Below are positions 18,742 through 27,011 of a stretch of 64,000 nucleotides of DNA, piece by piece (the stretch's first letter is position 1; every line of letters starts with the position of its first letter). The position numbers were made by a program, and so were the translations under genes. The stretch comes from Daejeonella oryzae DSM 19973 (GTDB lineage Bacteria; Bacteroidota; Bacteroidia; Sphingobacteriales; Sphingobacteriaceae). The notes under the pieces are model-generated. The model searched no databases and was not told where the DNA came from. It saw only the letters and a list, made by a program, of their open reading frames with translations. Where the stretch lies: contig NZ_AUHA01000002.1 in NCBI RefSeq assembly GCF_000422945.1, positions 62,001 to 126,000 on the forward strand, given 5' to 3'.

Positions 18742-21612
18742 CTAGCGGGCCACCATCAATTTTAGAGTTTTGGATTTATTTCCGTATTGCATTTTGTAGA
18801 GATAAATTCCGCTTTCAAGCTCCTGCAAGTTTACTGCAATTTTATACGCACCCGGATTTAAGTTTTCACTGAGCAGCGTTTTAACCTTTTTACCCAGAAT
18901 GGTATACAGTGATAACGTAACTGCCGACTCTTCCGGAATATTGAATTCTATATTCGTTTCATCAGCACCCGGGTTTGGATAATTTTGCTTCAGCTCAAAC
19001 GAAGCTGCGCTTGGATCTACCGGACTTAATCCTGATAAAATATTATATTTATTCTGCGCTGCCACCGCACTGTTTTGAATATCTTTAAGATCATCTCCGC
19101 CAATAAAAGCAAAAGCAGTTTTAACAGATCCGTTTGCCGGGATATTAAAGGGTCCGGCACCAATTACAAACATTACATCGTAGCCATTTGCTGAACTTTC
19201 GCCCAAGCTGCTTGCCTTTATCCCGCTTGAAAGGGTTTGGTATTTTTCGGCAATGGTAAATCCTCCGCCGGTCTCAAGCGGATCGCCCGAAACCTGGTAA
19301 GATAAAGGATAGTAACTCGCTTTATCTATATTGGTCAATAGTTTTACAGCAGTAAATGGAGTTCCTCCATTTTTTCCAAAAACGTAGCCCATCCCATTTA
19401 TAGCATCGTATTTAGTTACATCTCTCCCATTATCATCCACATCCCAATCGGTAAATAATCCGATATAAACACCCGAAAGATCTGTTGAGCCGGTATTCTG
19501 AATATCATACTCCGCAATTGTATATTTATCATCGGGCGCATTTGCATACGCCAGTTGCCGGTGTTTTACATATACGTTTAAAGGATTAGGGTTTCTGGAA
19601 TCGTTAAATTCTGAATTTGCTACAAATGCAGCTGTTGAATTCACATTTCGGGTTACTCTTAAGCGTTTGGCAAAATGTTCATCACTCGATCCGGAATCAT
19701 TTCTTGTATTATTTGAAACTTTGGTAGCCGAATTTCCAATCATTAAAGAAGCTTCATATAATAATGATTCCGTTTTATAAATAAATCCCAGTCCGTTTTG
19801 AGCTTCGGCAGAACTGTAGCCTACCCGCCCGTTACTGGTCATGGTGGTTGATATCTGATTTACTTCTACATTCTGGTAATCTCTGGAAACAGTAACCTGG
19901 AATTGTTCGAAATCTGAATAGGTATTATTATTGGCTGAGTACAGTATTTTAAAAATAATATCTCTGTTATCCGGTGTACCATTTTTTACAAAAACCCTAA
20001 ATGGTCCCACATTATTACGGCTTTCAAGCGTCATTAAATTGCCGGTGCTCACCTGATTATCAATTACCTCCACATCGGTGCTGGTACTAGAAAGATTCAA
20101 CGTTAAGCCATTCGCGGGCGCCAGAAAGTTTTTAATATTAAAAAATATCCTCAGGGTATCACCTGCCGGGATAGATCCGTTTGCTTTATCAGCCAGTATA
20201 ATCTGCTGGTTTCGTACAGAAGGACTGCTCTCGGTAACTGCTCTTAACACATTCACCCGTCCTTTTCCCAATTCACCTGTAAAGCCGGGATTCAGCGCAT
20301 CTATATTATCAGCAGTTACCCGCATTTGTTCTCCAACCTGCTGCATATTCAGATCAGGAAAGCGAGCTTTAACCAGTGCAGCCACGCTGGCAATCATTGG
20401 AGCCGACATGGAAGTTCCGGATTTAGAACCATATCTATTCCCGTTCAGCGTATTATATATTCCTGAACCCGGGGCCGAAATATCCACCTGGGGACCGAAA
20501 TTGGAAAAACTACTTTTTACGTCATTGGCATTTACGCTGGCTACAGAAAGTACGCCGCTATATGATGCCGGATAATCCGGTTCATCCGTATTATCATTAC
20601 CCGCAGCCGCAACAATCAGGCAATTTCTGCTTAAGGCGTAGGCCACAATATCCTCACCAAATGCACCTCCGCCCGGACCACCCCAGGAGCAGTTAATAAT
20701 CTGGGCACCGTGATCAGCAGCATATTTTATTCCTTCATATCCCCTGTAAATTGCTGTCGGGTTGTTATCGGCTCCCACCTTAACTATTAAAAGTTTGGCA
20801 TTAAAAGCCGCACTGGCCACCCCTACTCCATTATCCGAAACTGCCGAAGCAATGCCGCTGACATGCACACCATGGTCAGTACTATCACTTGTAACCTGGG
20901 GATTATTATCTTCTTTGATATTTCCGGCATTATTACCTATCAGATCCCAGCCTCTGTAATTATCCAGATATCCGTCACGGTCATCATCCAATCCATTAAC
21001 AGGATCGGCCTGATTTAAATATATGTTAGCCGCAAGGTCCGGGTGAACGAGATCTGATCCGGAATCAACAATTCCGATAACCACATTTGATGAATTTTTA
21101 ATGATATCCCAGGCCTGGGGAGTTTTTATCTGATTTAAATAATTCTGCCTGACAGAAAAAAGAGCGTCATTGGGAATATATTGATGATAATAAATATAGC
21201 GGGGCTCCGCGTATTCCACATTTTTATTCTGAAGGATATCATTGGCAAGCTCTTCAATATTCAGACTGTCAGAAAATTTCACTTCATAAATCCGGTCTAA
21301 TCCGTTTGTAATTCCCGCAAATGCAGATGTGGATGCAGAACGGGTATTGGGGTTATTTATAGTTTTGAATACTTGCTGGATTGATGTAATAGCAACGGAT
21401 CTATTTGAAAGAGTTAATGCTCCCATCGGATTGGTAAATACCTGGTTTTCTGCTTTTGCAGAAGCTTTAAATTTAACAATCAACATTCCGGGAACGTAGT
21501 CTTTTGAAGTTACTCCTTTAGGAAGTTTAAAAAGTTTATTTTTGAATGGATCATCTTTTGAATATGCAAAATTTGCAAGCAGCAGAAATACAGACAATAA
21601 AACTTTTTTCAT
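18742..21612 (-). CDS. Secreted S8 subtilisin-like protease with T9SS sorting domain
   Basis: A 956-residue extracellular serine protease. It has a signal peptide (MKKVLLSVFLLLANFAYS), an N-terminal propeptide-like region to about 150, then the S8 domain. The catalytic triad is visible: Asp in GIVDSGSDLVHPDL, His in DHGVHVSGIASA and Ser in GTSMSAPMIASVAAL. Beta-rich modules follow to about 870. The last ~80 residues (NYPNPGADETNIEF, then LYTILGKKVKTL and SGIYLYKMQ) are a type A T9SS C-terminal sorting domain, so it should be secreted and anchored or released by the type IX system found only in Bacteroidota. Confidence 0.93.
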   Translation of the reverse strand: MKKVLLSVFLLLANFAYSKDDPFKNKLFKLPKGVTSKDYVPGMLIVKFKASAKAENQVFTNPMGALTLSNRSVAITSIQQVFKTINNPNTRSASTSAFAGITNGLDRIYEVKFSDSLNIEELANDILQNKNVEYAEPRYIYYHQYIPNDALFSVRQNYLNQIKTPQAWDIIKNSSNVVIGIVDSGSDLVHPDLAANIYLNQADPVNGLDDDRDGYLDNYRGWDLIGNNAGNIKEDNNPQVTSDSTDHGVHVSGIASAVSDNGVGVASAAFNAKLLIVKVGADNNPTAIYRGYEGIKYAADHGAQIINCSWGGPGGGAFGEDIVAYALSRNCLIVAAAGNDNTDEPDYPASYSGVLSVASVNANDVKSSFSNFGPQVDISAPGSGIYNTLNGNRYGSKSGTSMSAPMIASVAALVKARFPDLNMQQVGEQMRVTADNIDALNPGFTGELGKGRVNVLRAVTESSPSVRNQQIILADKANGSIPAGDTLRIFFNIKNFLAPANGLTLNLSSTSTDVEVIDNQVSTGNLMTLESRNNVGPFRVFVKNGTPDNRDIIFKILYSANNNTYSDFEQFQVTVSRDYQNVEVNQISTTMTSNGRVGYSSAEAQNGLGFIYKTESLLYEASLMIGNSATKVSNNTRNDSGSSDEHFAKRLRVTRNVNSTAAFVANSEFNDSRNPNPLNVYVKHRQLAYANAPDDKYTIAEYDIQNTGSTDLSGVYIGLFTDWDVDDNGRDVTKYDAINGMGYVFGKNGGTPFTAVKLLTNIDKASYYPLSYQVSGDPLETGGGFTIAEKYQTLSSGIKASSLGESSANGYDVMFVIGAGPFNIPANGSVKTAFAFIGGDDLKDIQNSAVAAQNKYNILSGLSPVDPSAASFELKQNYPNPGADETNIEFNIPEESAVTLSLYTILGKKVKTLLSENLNPGAYKIAVNLQELESGIYLYKMQYGNKSKTLKLMVAR

Positions 21613-21848
21613 GAGCGTTGCAATGATAATGATGTATGGATTGATGAATTTTAGACCTTTGTAAATAAGTTACGGGTTTTAAATACTTTAAAACAATAAT
21701 ACTTCTTAATGCCCTAATGTCAAAAGTTAATTTTCGGGATAATCAGATAAACATTATGAGCTCTGAAATGTATTAAGGGTTGTATTAAAGCTTAAAAATT
21801 TAGTATATTTTATTAAGCTAATCATTTTGAATTAAAAAAGTTAATTTT

Positions 21849-22274
21849 ATGCAGTTCGCAAGTACCGCCCAAGACATGGAGATTAAACAAAAAATATTGA
21901 TCATCGATGACAGTCAGATTGACTTACCGGTAAGTGCGCTATTATTAAAGAACAGGCTCAATACGGCTGATATTCATCTGGCAAACAGCGGGGCAAACGG
22001 ACTTAGCTGGCTTGTTGAACATCAGGATGAATTAGAAAAAGGTTTGATTATCCTGTTGGATGTTAGAATGCCTGATATGGATGGTTTTGGATTCCTTAAC
22101 GAATACGATAATTTACCTGAAAAAATCAAAGAGAAAACCCGGATCATTATGCTTTCTTCCACCTTAGATCCCTACGATATTCAAAAGGCCAATCACAATC
22201 CCTATGTTGAAACGGTACTGAACAAACCCCTGCCGGTAAATGATCTGATCGGTTTATTAAAAGATATGCAATAA
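21849..22274 (+). CDS. Stand-alone response regulator receiver protein
   Basis: A 141-residue single-domain receiver. Seen are the acidic pocket IIDDSQID, the phospho-acceptor Asp in ILLDVRMPDMDGF, the Ser in IIMLSSTLDPYD and the Lys in VLNKPLPVNDL. There is no output domain, so it acts by protein contact or as a phosphorelay stage (inference). It may start at the ATG used here or at the in-frame ATG 33 bp later. A strong terminator follows. Confidence 0.9.
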   Translation: MQFASTAQDMEIKQKILIIDDSQIDLPVSALLLKNRLNTADIHLANSGANGLSWLVEHQDELEKGLIILLDVRMPDMDGFGFLNEYDNLPEKIKEKTRIIMLSSTLDPYDIQKANHNPYVETVLNKPLPVNDLIGLLKDMQ

Positions 22275-22302
22275 AGTAAAATCAGTATAAAAGACATAAA
22301 GT

Positions 22303-22341
22303 GCACAAAAAAACCTCAAATTCTTTGAGGTTTTTTTGTGC
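22303..22341. terminator. Perfect 18-bp stem terminator after the response regulator gene
   Basis: Arms 22303-22320 and 22324-22341 are exact complements with a 3-base loop; the stem includes AAAAAAACCTCA and its complement, giving T-runs on both strands. The central part resembles the terminator beside both tRNA-Phe copies, but such AACCTC/GAGGTT stems are common in this group. Confidence 0.8.
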
Positions 22342-22769
22342 GTTCTTACTTGTTTTTTGCTATAACTTTTAACAGAATTTAACTGTTTTAAAAACGAGCT
22401 TCATTTAATTCAGCACTTTATAAGCCGTCTGCAACTCTAGTAATGCGAGACTCCGAATCAGCCTCTTCGTGCTGTCATAGATTTAAATCTTTACACTTTA
22501 ATTTCTTATCAAAACATAAGCCTCCACTCATGTTCACAAAGAAGAATATATCAAGGTATCGCCTTTCAGTTTCATCTTATTTGACTCTCTTTCAGCTCAT
22601 AGAGATAGGAATGCTAGAAATCAATTAATCTCCGAGCTTTTAATGAATTTAGTTTTACCGTTCCCTCAATAATACCTACCGTTCACCCTTTTATCTTAAT
22701 TTAATGATATGTCTTAAATATTAAGAAGTTACATTTAAACATGAATTCTATTAAGTACTTATAATTCAA
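22342..22769. other. Gene-poor stretch at the left of the accessory region
   Basis: About 430 bp with no convincing gene. A 61-codon frame at 22443-22628 has unconvincing composition and no recognisable domain. The only structured signal is the LytTR-like direct repeat at 22656-22692. Confidence 0.5.
22656..22692. promoter_or_regulatory. LytTR-like direct-repeat site, copy 1
   Basis: TACCGTT occurs at 22656 and again at 22677, 21 bp apart, i.e. two helical turns. This fits the spacing and the [TA][AC][CA]GTT core of sites bound by LytTR-type regulators. A near-identical 37-bp copy is at 26897. It lies about 80 bp upstream of the DUF4917 gene. Confidence 0.5.
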
Positions 22770-23801
22770 ATGCTATCAAATAAACAGCTTGAGTCTATAG
22801 GCATATCCCAATGGCCTGACTACGGAAACACCTTCGACAATACTGACATTTTCATAGGCAATGGCTTTTCCATCAATCTATTTCAAGCACTATCCTATAA
22901 TAGCTTGTTTACTAAGTTTTCTGAAGATTGCGGATCTGATGTCATTAAATTGTTTAAAGCTTTCAATACATCAAATTTCGAATACGTAATGGAAGCTTTG
23001 AACAATACACAGCACGTTGGTACTATACTGGGTTTAGATTATTCTGCGATATCACCTGTCGTCGAAAGACTAAAAGAAGGGTTAATAAGAACGATTGGTG
23101 AGACTCACCCTTTGTATAGAGATGTTAACCCTTCAATATTCAGATCTCTAGCCGTAGACTTCATGCCATTTAGAAATATCTTTACGACTAATTATGATGT
23201 TTTCTTATACAAGATAATATTAGCCAATAACAACTTAATCGACCTTAAATTAATACAGAGTGCATCTTTTCAAGACGAGTTTTATGTCGATATGGGTAAG
23301 CACAGGTTAGGTATTGGTGATGATTATGAAAATTGCAGAAAAATATATTACTTACATGGAGCATTATTTTTATACCACGACCGTGGCATGACATATAAAT
23401 TTAGAAAAGGTGGTGAGGATGATGAATATATTAGGATGCTAAGAATGGAGATCGCAAACGGGAACATCCCTTTGTTTGTCTGTGAAGGAAAACCTGATGA
23501 TAAATTTAATGCTATAAATAACAACTATTATCTCAGATCCTGTGGTAATGCTTTAAAGAAAAATGACAAGTCTGACTTAGTAGTATATGGATCGGCTTTT
23601 CAATCATCCGATAAACATATTGTTGACTGGATAAACCAAGCAAATCCTAATAATTTAATAACATCACTGTATGTGCATGATAAGTCTGAAGAATCTTTAA
23701 AATCTGAGATTTCAAGGATTACAAATTTATTCGGTAACATAAGCGTTTCATTTTATGACTCTACCTCATTATTTAGCTTTAGCGAAAAACATAAATTTTA
23801 A
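22770..23801 (+). CDS. DUF4917-like (SIR2-like) protein, possible defence gene
   Basis: A 343-residue protein resembling DUF4917, a family with a SIR2-like Rossmann layout. The order of motifs supports this: IFIGNGFSINL (residues ~27-37), IFTTNYDVFLY (~137), KIYYLHGALFLYHD (~191) and VVYGSAFQSSDKHI (~271). SIR2-like proteins in islands often deplete NAD during phage attack; whether this one has that activity cannot be told, since catalytic residues are not firmly assigned. The gene stands alone, preceded by a LytTR-like repeat, in AT-rich accessory DNA left of the tRNA-Phe element. The family call is from memory of the motif pattern. Confidence 0.65.
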   Translation: MLSNKQLESIGISQWPDYGNTFDNTDIFIGNGFSINLFQALSYNSLFTKFSEDCGSDVIKLFKAFNTSNFEYVMEALNNTQHVGTILGLDYSAISPVVERLKEGLIRTIGETHPLYRDVNPSIFRSLAVDFMPFRNIFTTNYDVFLYKIILANNNLIDLKLIQSASFQDEFYVDMGKHRLGIGDDYENCRKIYYLHGALFLYHDRGMTYKFRKGGEDDEYIRMLRMEIANGNIPLFVCEGKPDDKFNAINNNYYLRSCGNALKKNDKSDLVVYGSAFQSSDKHIVDWINQANPNNLITSLYVHDKSEESLKSEISRITNLFGNISVSFYDSTSLFSFSEKHKF

Positions 23802-24136
23802 AGAATATTGTTTGTACCAAATTACGAATACATTATTCCAGAACGATGGCCATTCTTACTCTTTAAAATGTTAAGCTCTGAGGAAATACGAAATATTTCA
23901 AGCCCATTGAAAAATGAATCAGGGCTAATGAGGCAGTGGCTCATTTTAGATCACATCATACTGACCAGTGAAAGATTTTATAGGTTTACGAATGAGGGGA
24001 GGATGTAAAAATGCGTCAAATATGCGTCACTTGCGACTTAACTAAAGCTGAAAATAACTTTAAAAGATTATTTATCTAATAGATCCATAGTCTTGAAAAC
24101 GGTTAGTAAGGAAGTTTACAGTACATTTTAAAGGCG
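23802..24136. other. Stretch between the DUF4917 gene and the left attachment repeat
   Basis: About 335 bp with no supported gene. A 66-codon frame with a TTG start (23808-24008) is open but unrecognised and may be a remnant. A short tandem repeat at 24011-24029 is noted separately. Confidence 0.45.
24011..24029 (+). repeat. Tandem ATGCGTCA pair, candidate recombinase arm site
   Basis: ATGCGTCA occurs at 24011-24018 and 24022-24029, period 11. It sits about 150 bp on the 3' side of the tRNA-Phe fragment, matching the place of the arm-type pair beside the intact tRNA-Phe at the other end of the element. Confidence 0.35.
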
Positions 24137-24246
24137 TAAAAACAAAAAAACCTCAGATTTCTCTGAGGTTTTTTTTGTGGTGCCAGCTGGATTCGAACCA
24201 GCGACACAAGGATTTTCAGTCCTTTGCTCTACCAACTGAGCTATGG
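24137..24246. repeat. Left 110-bp attachment repeat (terminator plus tRNA-Phe fragment)
   Basis: This segment matches 43867-43976 with two mismatches (24171 and 24174, in the T-run). It holds a terminator stem (CCTCAG...CTGAGG, 24151-24168) and 69 nt of tRNA-Phe. It marks one end of the integrated element. Confidence 0.9.
24178..24246 (-). pseudogene. tRNA-Phe fragment lacking its 5' end
   Basis: Positions 5-73 of tRNA-Phe(GAA) are intact, but the first four bases (GGTG) are replaced by unrelated sequence, so the acceptor stem cannot pair. No TANNTTTG promoter lies upstream, unlike the intact copy at 43908-43980. It is best read as the displaced attachment copy, not a working tRNA. Confidence 0.85.
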
Positions 24247-24278
24247 TTTAAAACGGGTTTTTATGGTTGTAACGTTAA

Positions 24279-24299
24279 AACGGGCCACGTAACGTGCCA
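24279..24299 (+). repeat. Left integrase arm-type repeat pair
   Basis: AACGGGCCA (24279-24287) and AACGTGCCA (24291-24299) are 12 bp apart, just before the integrase start. The right end has the same pair (43726-43746) in the same orientation and spacing. This is the expected pattern for arm sites of a heterobivalent tyrosine recombinase. Confidence 0.6.
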
Positions 24300-24304
24300 A
24301 ATCA

Positions 24305-25423
24305 ATGTACACAGAACCCAAAATTATTACCAGTAATAGTCTTAAAACCAGGTCTTATATCACGTTTTACTTTAATGGGAAGAGAGTAAGAGAATTTAAC
24401 GGCCACAGACTGAATCTGAACATCAACCCAAATCATACTAAGTCTATACAGGATAGGGACAGGCTCCTGGAAGAGTTAAGGTTTAAACTGAAGAATGCTC
24501 TAAAAAACAACTCCTACCCTGCTGTTAAACCGGATACCGTAACTCCTTTAGCTTCCACTCTGACTGTACTGATGGATGTTTTAAACAGGAAATTGGATTC
24601 AGATCTCAGTGATTCCTATAAGACAGATCTTCGCTCTATTTATAATCACTTCATGGAATTCCTAACGGATGCGGAGAAAATCGGTTCTATAACAGAGATA
24701 ACACTTCCAAGGATTGAACTTTTCCTCACCCGATACAATTCCTCGGGCACCTATTACATGAATAAACGAAGAACTCTGGGCGTACTGTTTAATTCGGTAG
24801 GCAAAACCATTCAGAAAACGATAGAAGTAGTTCGGGAAACTTCTGTAAGGAGAACCACTTCAAAACTCCACAGGATCTATGAGAGAGAACAACTACTCAA
24901 AATCTTAGATTATCTAAAGACCCATCACTTTAACCTATATCTATGTTGTCTGATCAGTTACGGTTGCTTCCTGAGACCACATCAAGAAGTCAGATTACTT
25001 AAGGGAGTTCACTTCAAAAATGACTTTCGCGAAATACATCTCTCAGGAAGTGAGAACAAGGGTCGGAAAGTAAGAGTGGTGTATGTCCCGGACTATGTAA
25101 GATCTGTTTTACAATTGATACCCGGTTTACTACATGATACCAACTTGTTTACTTTATCTACAGATTATTATAACCCTTCTTACTTTAACACAGCCTGGTC
25201 GAGAGCCTGGAAAAATATGTACAAACAGGGTCTTGTACAAAAGAACCATACCATATACTCCTTTAGACATACCGCAGCAGTGGATGTTTTCCGGAGAACG
25301 AAAGATATCTACTTACTGCAAAAGCTTTTGGGTCATTCAACTATCGTAGTAACCCTAAGATACTTAAGAGGACTTGGTGAGTATAATTCAGAAGAACTCA
25401 GGGACGCCGCTCCAAGATTGTAA
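24305..25423 (+). CDS. Site-specific tyrosine recombinase (integrase)
   Basis: A 372-residue phage-type integrase, next to the left attachment repeat. An N-terminal arm-binding region (about 15-90) is followed by a SAM-like core-binding domain (about 90-180) and the catalytic domain. Catalytic residues visible: Arg I R224 in GCFLRPHQEV, Arg II R321 in IYSFRHTAAV (the usual His three residues earlier is Tyr), His in LLGHST and the nucleophile Y353 in TLRYLRG. It very likely inserted the element into tRNA-Phe. Family length is normal and the gene looks intact. Confidence 0.92.
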   Translation: MYTEPKIITSNSLKTRSYITFYFNGKRVREFNGHRLNLNINPNHTKSIQDRDRLLEELRFKLKNALKNNSYPAVKPDTVTPLASTLTVLMDVLNRKLDSDLSDSYKTDLRSIYNHFMEFLTDAEKIGSITEITLPRIELFLTRYNSSGTYYMNKRRTLGVLFNSVGKTIQKTIEVVRETSVRRTTSKLHRIYEREQLLKILDYLKTHHFNLYLCCLISYGCFLRPHQEVRLLKGVHFKNDFREIHLSGSENKGRKVRVVYVPDYVRSVLQLIPGLLHDTNLFTLSTDYYNPSYFNTAWSRAWKNMYKQGLVQKNHTIYSFRHTAAVDVFRRTKDIYLLQKLLGHSTIVVTLRYLRGLGEYNSEELRDAAPRL

Positions 25424-25426
25424 GTC

Positions 25427-26065
25427 TTAGAATAAGCTTGTATCGTCATCTAATTTCTTCATTTCTAATAACCTATCATTGGCTGCCAATCTGATATGTG
25501 CAAGAAACGAATCACGTTTTGAGGTAAAAAAGTCATCAACCTCCTTTTGATTGGTATTTATCAATTCCACAACTTGGTTTTTCTCCCTTTGTATGTCCTG
25601 AGCTACATCTTCTGGTTCTCCTTGAAAATAGTAATGCATAAGAAGTTTATTGGAAATAAAGCTAATAGGCAATTCCCTACTATTGTATTTAACTGTATTA
25701 TCCAGACATGACTTTTCCCCGGTGGTGTCGAAAGAGTATTCAAGATGGTACACTTTAACTTCATTGGAATTCATAGGAGTTTTAAATGCTTTTCCTACTA
25801 ATTCCCTACCTTCATTTATAGACACCATAGTATGTTCTAGCTTTCTTCCTGTAGAATCTGCAATCACTTGGAAGGTCTTCTTTGGAAGTAAGTCATTTAA
25901 AATATCAAACGATATACTTTGTAAATCAACTGTATTTGTAACAGACGAGATCCTTTTCAAATGTGGAGAATTTGAAGCTGCTATTAATAACTGTCTATAA
26001 TTATCATCAACTCTACTGAAAAAAACTCTCTTAGCTTCTCTTTTCATATTTTTATTTTTCGTCAA
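25427..26065 (-). CDS. Hypothetical protein
   Basis: A 212-residue protein with a basic N-terminus (MTKNKNMKREAKRVFFSRVD) and no membrane helix or signal peptide. The middle contains beta-rich segments such as KVYHLEYSFDTTGEK, and the last ~60 residues look helical (DIQREKNQVVELINTNQK). I do not recognise a family. It converges with the integrase with only 3 bp between stop codons. It may be an element-specific regulator or defence accessory, but nothing in the sequence decides. Confidence 0.65.
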   Translation of the reverse strand: MTKNKNMKREAKRVFFSRVDDNYRQLLIAASNSPHLKRISSVTNTVDLQSISFDILNDLLPKKTFQVIADSTGRKLEHTMVSINEGRELVGKAFKTPMNSNEVKVYHLEYSFDTTGEKSCLDNTVKYNSRELPISFISNKLLMHYYFQGEPEDVAQDIQREKNQVVELINTNQKEVDDFFTSKRDSFLAHIRLAANDRLLEMKKLDDDTSLF

Positions 26066-26298
26066 ATATATTCGTTTTAGTTAAATTTTCAATATGAACA
26101 ACTTGCGTTCCACAGGTTATGCTGTATTATGCTTTACTACTTTGATTTGAGACGGTTTAACCTGTTCAAATAAAAACCACTGAAATGTAAAGTAGATTTT
26201 AGTACCCTCTTCTATTTATAAAACCTTATCTAATAAGCATTCCTGATATCTTCTATTTAAGACATAGCTGACACTAATATTTTTAGTAATTTTGAACC

Positions 26299-26652
26299 AT
26301 GGCAGGAAAGTACAGAGACGACAGCAGGCGATCGAGTTTTGATCACGATTTTACCCAGGTACCTGCGGATGAGCGACCTATTATTAAGTCCTGTTCTCAG
26401 ATAGTACAGGAGGCGTTATCCAAAAAGTATTGGATTTTCGATCCGCAAGACCGGCACTGGTACACTCCCGAAGAACTATTAGATAAATACGGAAGAATTA
26501 CAAAGGGGGCTGAAGACTTCTTTAAACGTTTACAGATTAGAGACCCTCTTGAAGGTCTGAAAGCTGGTCATCAAAAAGCAGAGGATTTAAAGGTGTTAGT
26601 AGAGGCTTTATCCATTCGAGTAGTTGAGTATTATAAGAACAAAGTTAAATGA
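26299..26652 (+). CDS. Hypothetical protein
   Basis: A 117-residue soluble protein of unknown family. The first 25 residues are charged and probably disordered. The rest appears helical, with ALSKKYWIFDPQDRHWYTPE, a phrase reminiscent of 'what the reader must fill in' C-terminal modules in other Bacteroidota element proteins, but I cannot name it. It stands alone in the element, with intergenic DNA on both sides. Confidence 0.6.
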   Translation: MAGKYRDDSRRSSFDHDFTQVPADERPIIKSCSQIVQEALSKKYWIFDPQDRHWYTPEELLDKYGRITKGAEDFFKRLQIRDPLEGLKAGHQKAEDLKVLVEALSIRVVEYYKNKVK

Positions 26653-26751
26653 GTTATTAATAGTCAAAACTTATTCTAAGAGTTAGTTGTGCAAGACTGC
26701 GGATCAATTAGCTTCCTTCTATAAAGGCATTTGAAATTCAAGTGCACCTAC

Positions 26752-26883
26752 CTATTTTATGATTTCCCTCGCGATTACATCTTCGTAGGTGAACCTATTT
26801 AAGGATCGCATTTCATTTTCTCTTTTTCTACCCTCCATCAACTCAAAGGCGGCTAGCAAAATGGGATTAGTAGATAATCGCAT
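26752..26883 (-). CDS. Possible 43-residue small protein
   Basis: An ATG-started frame gives MRLSTNPILLAAFELMEG and then RKRENEMRSLNRFTYEDV, ending IAREIIK. The composition is protein-like, with an amphipathic helix, and starts only 14 bp from the LytTR-like repeat at 26897, which would sit in its promoter. It is too short to be sure and could be a remnant of a longer gene. Confidence 0.3.
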   Translation of the reverse strand: MRLSTNPILLAAFELMEGRKRENEMRSLNRFTYEDVIAREIIK

Positions 26884-26896
26884 TTGGTAGTTCTAT

Positions 26897-26930
26897 TACC
26901 GTTCCCTCAAAAATACCTACCGTTCACCCT
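26897..26930. promoter_or_regulatory. LytTR-like direct-repeat site, copy 2
   Basis: TACCGTT at 26897 and 26918, 21 bp apart, with nearly the same flanking bases as the copy at 22656. It lies 82 bp upstream of the lipoprotein gene and also just upstream of the small minus-strand frame. See copy 1 for the reasoning. Confidence 0.5.
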
Positions 26931-27011
26931 TTTTTTAGTGCAAAGCATGTACGTATAAGAATCCTTTGTGTAGCTTGATGAAATCTAACTACAACAAAAA
27001 TCATTAAACCT

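Noticed and set aside
22303-22341. Similarity of this terminator to the tRNA-Phe terminator as proof of an attachment site
   Set aside because: The stem is a perfect palindrome suited to the response regulator gene, and AACCTC/GAGGTT terminators are common. No tRNA bases follow, so it is only weak support for a tandem insertion.
22443-22628. 61-codon plus-strand frame left of the DUF4917 gene
   Set aside because: Composition is not protein-like (Cys-, Ser-, His- and Phe-rich in a patternless way), no domain is visible, and it ends just before the LytTR-like repeat with no sign of a start signal.
23808-24008. 66-codon frame with TTG start after the DUF4917 gene
   Set aside because: It is readable as protein (PNYEYIIPERWPFLLFKM) but has no recognisable match and no good start. 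It may be a remnant; evidence is too thin for a gene call.
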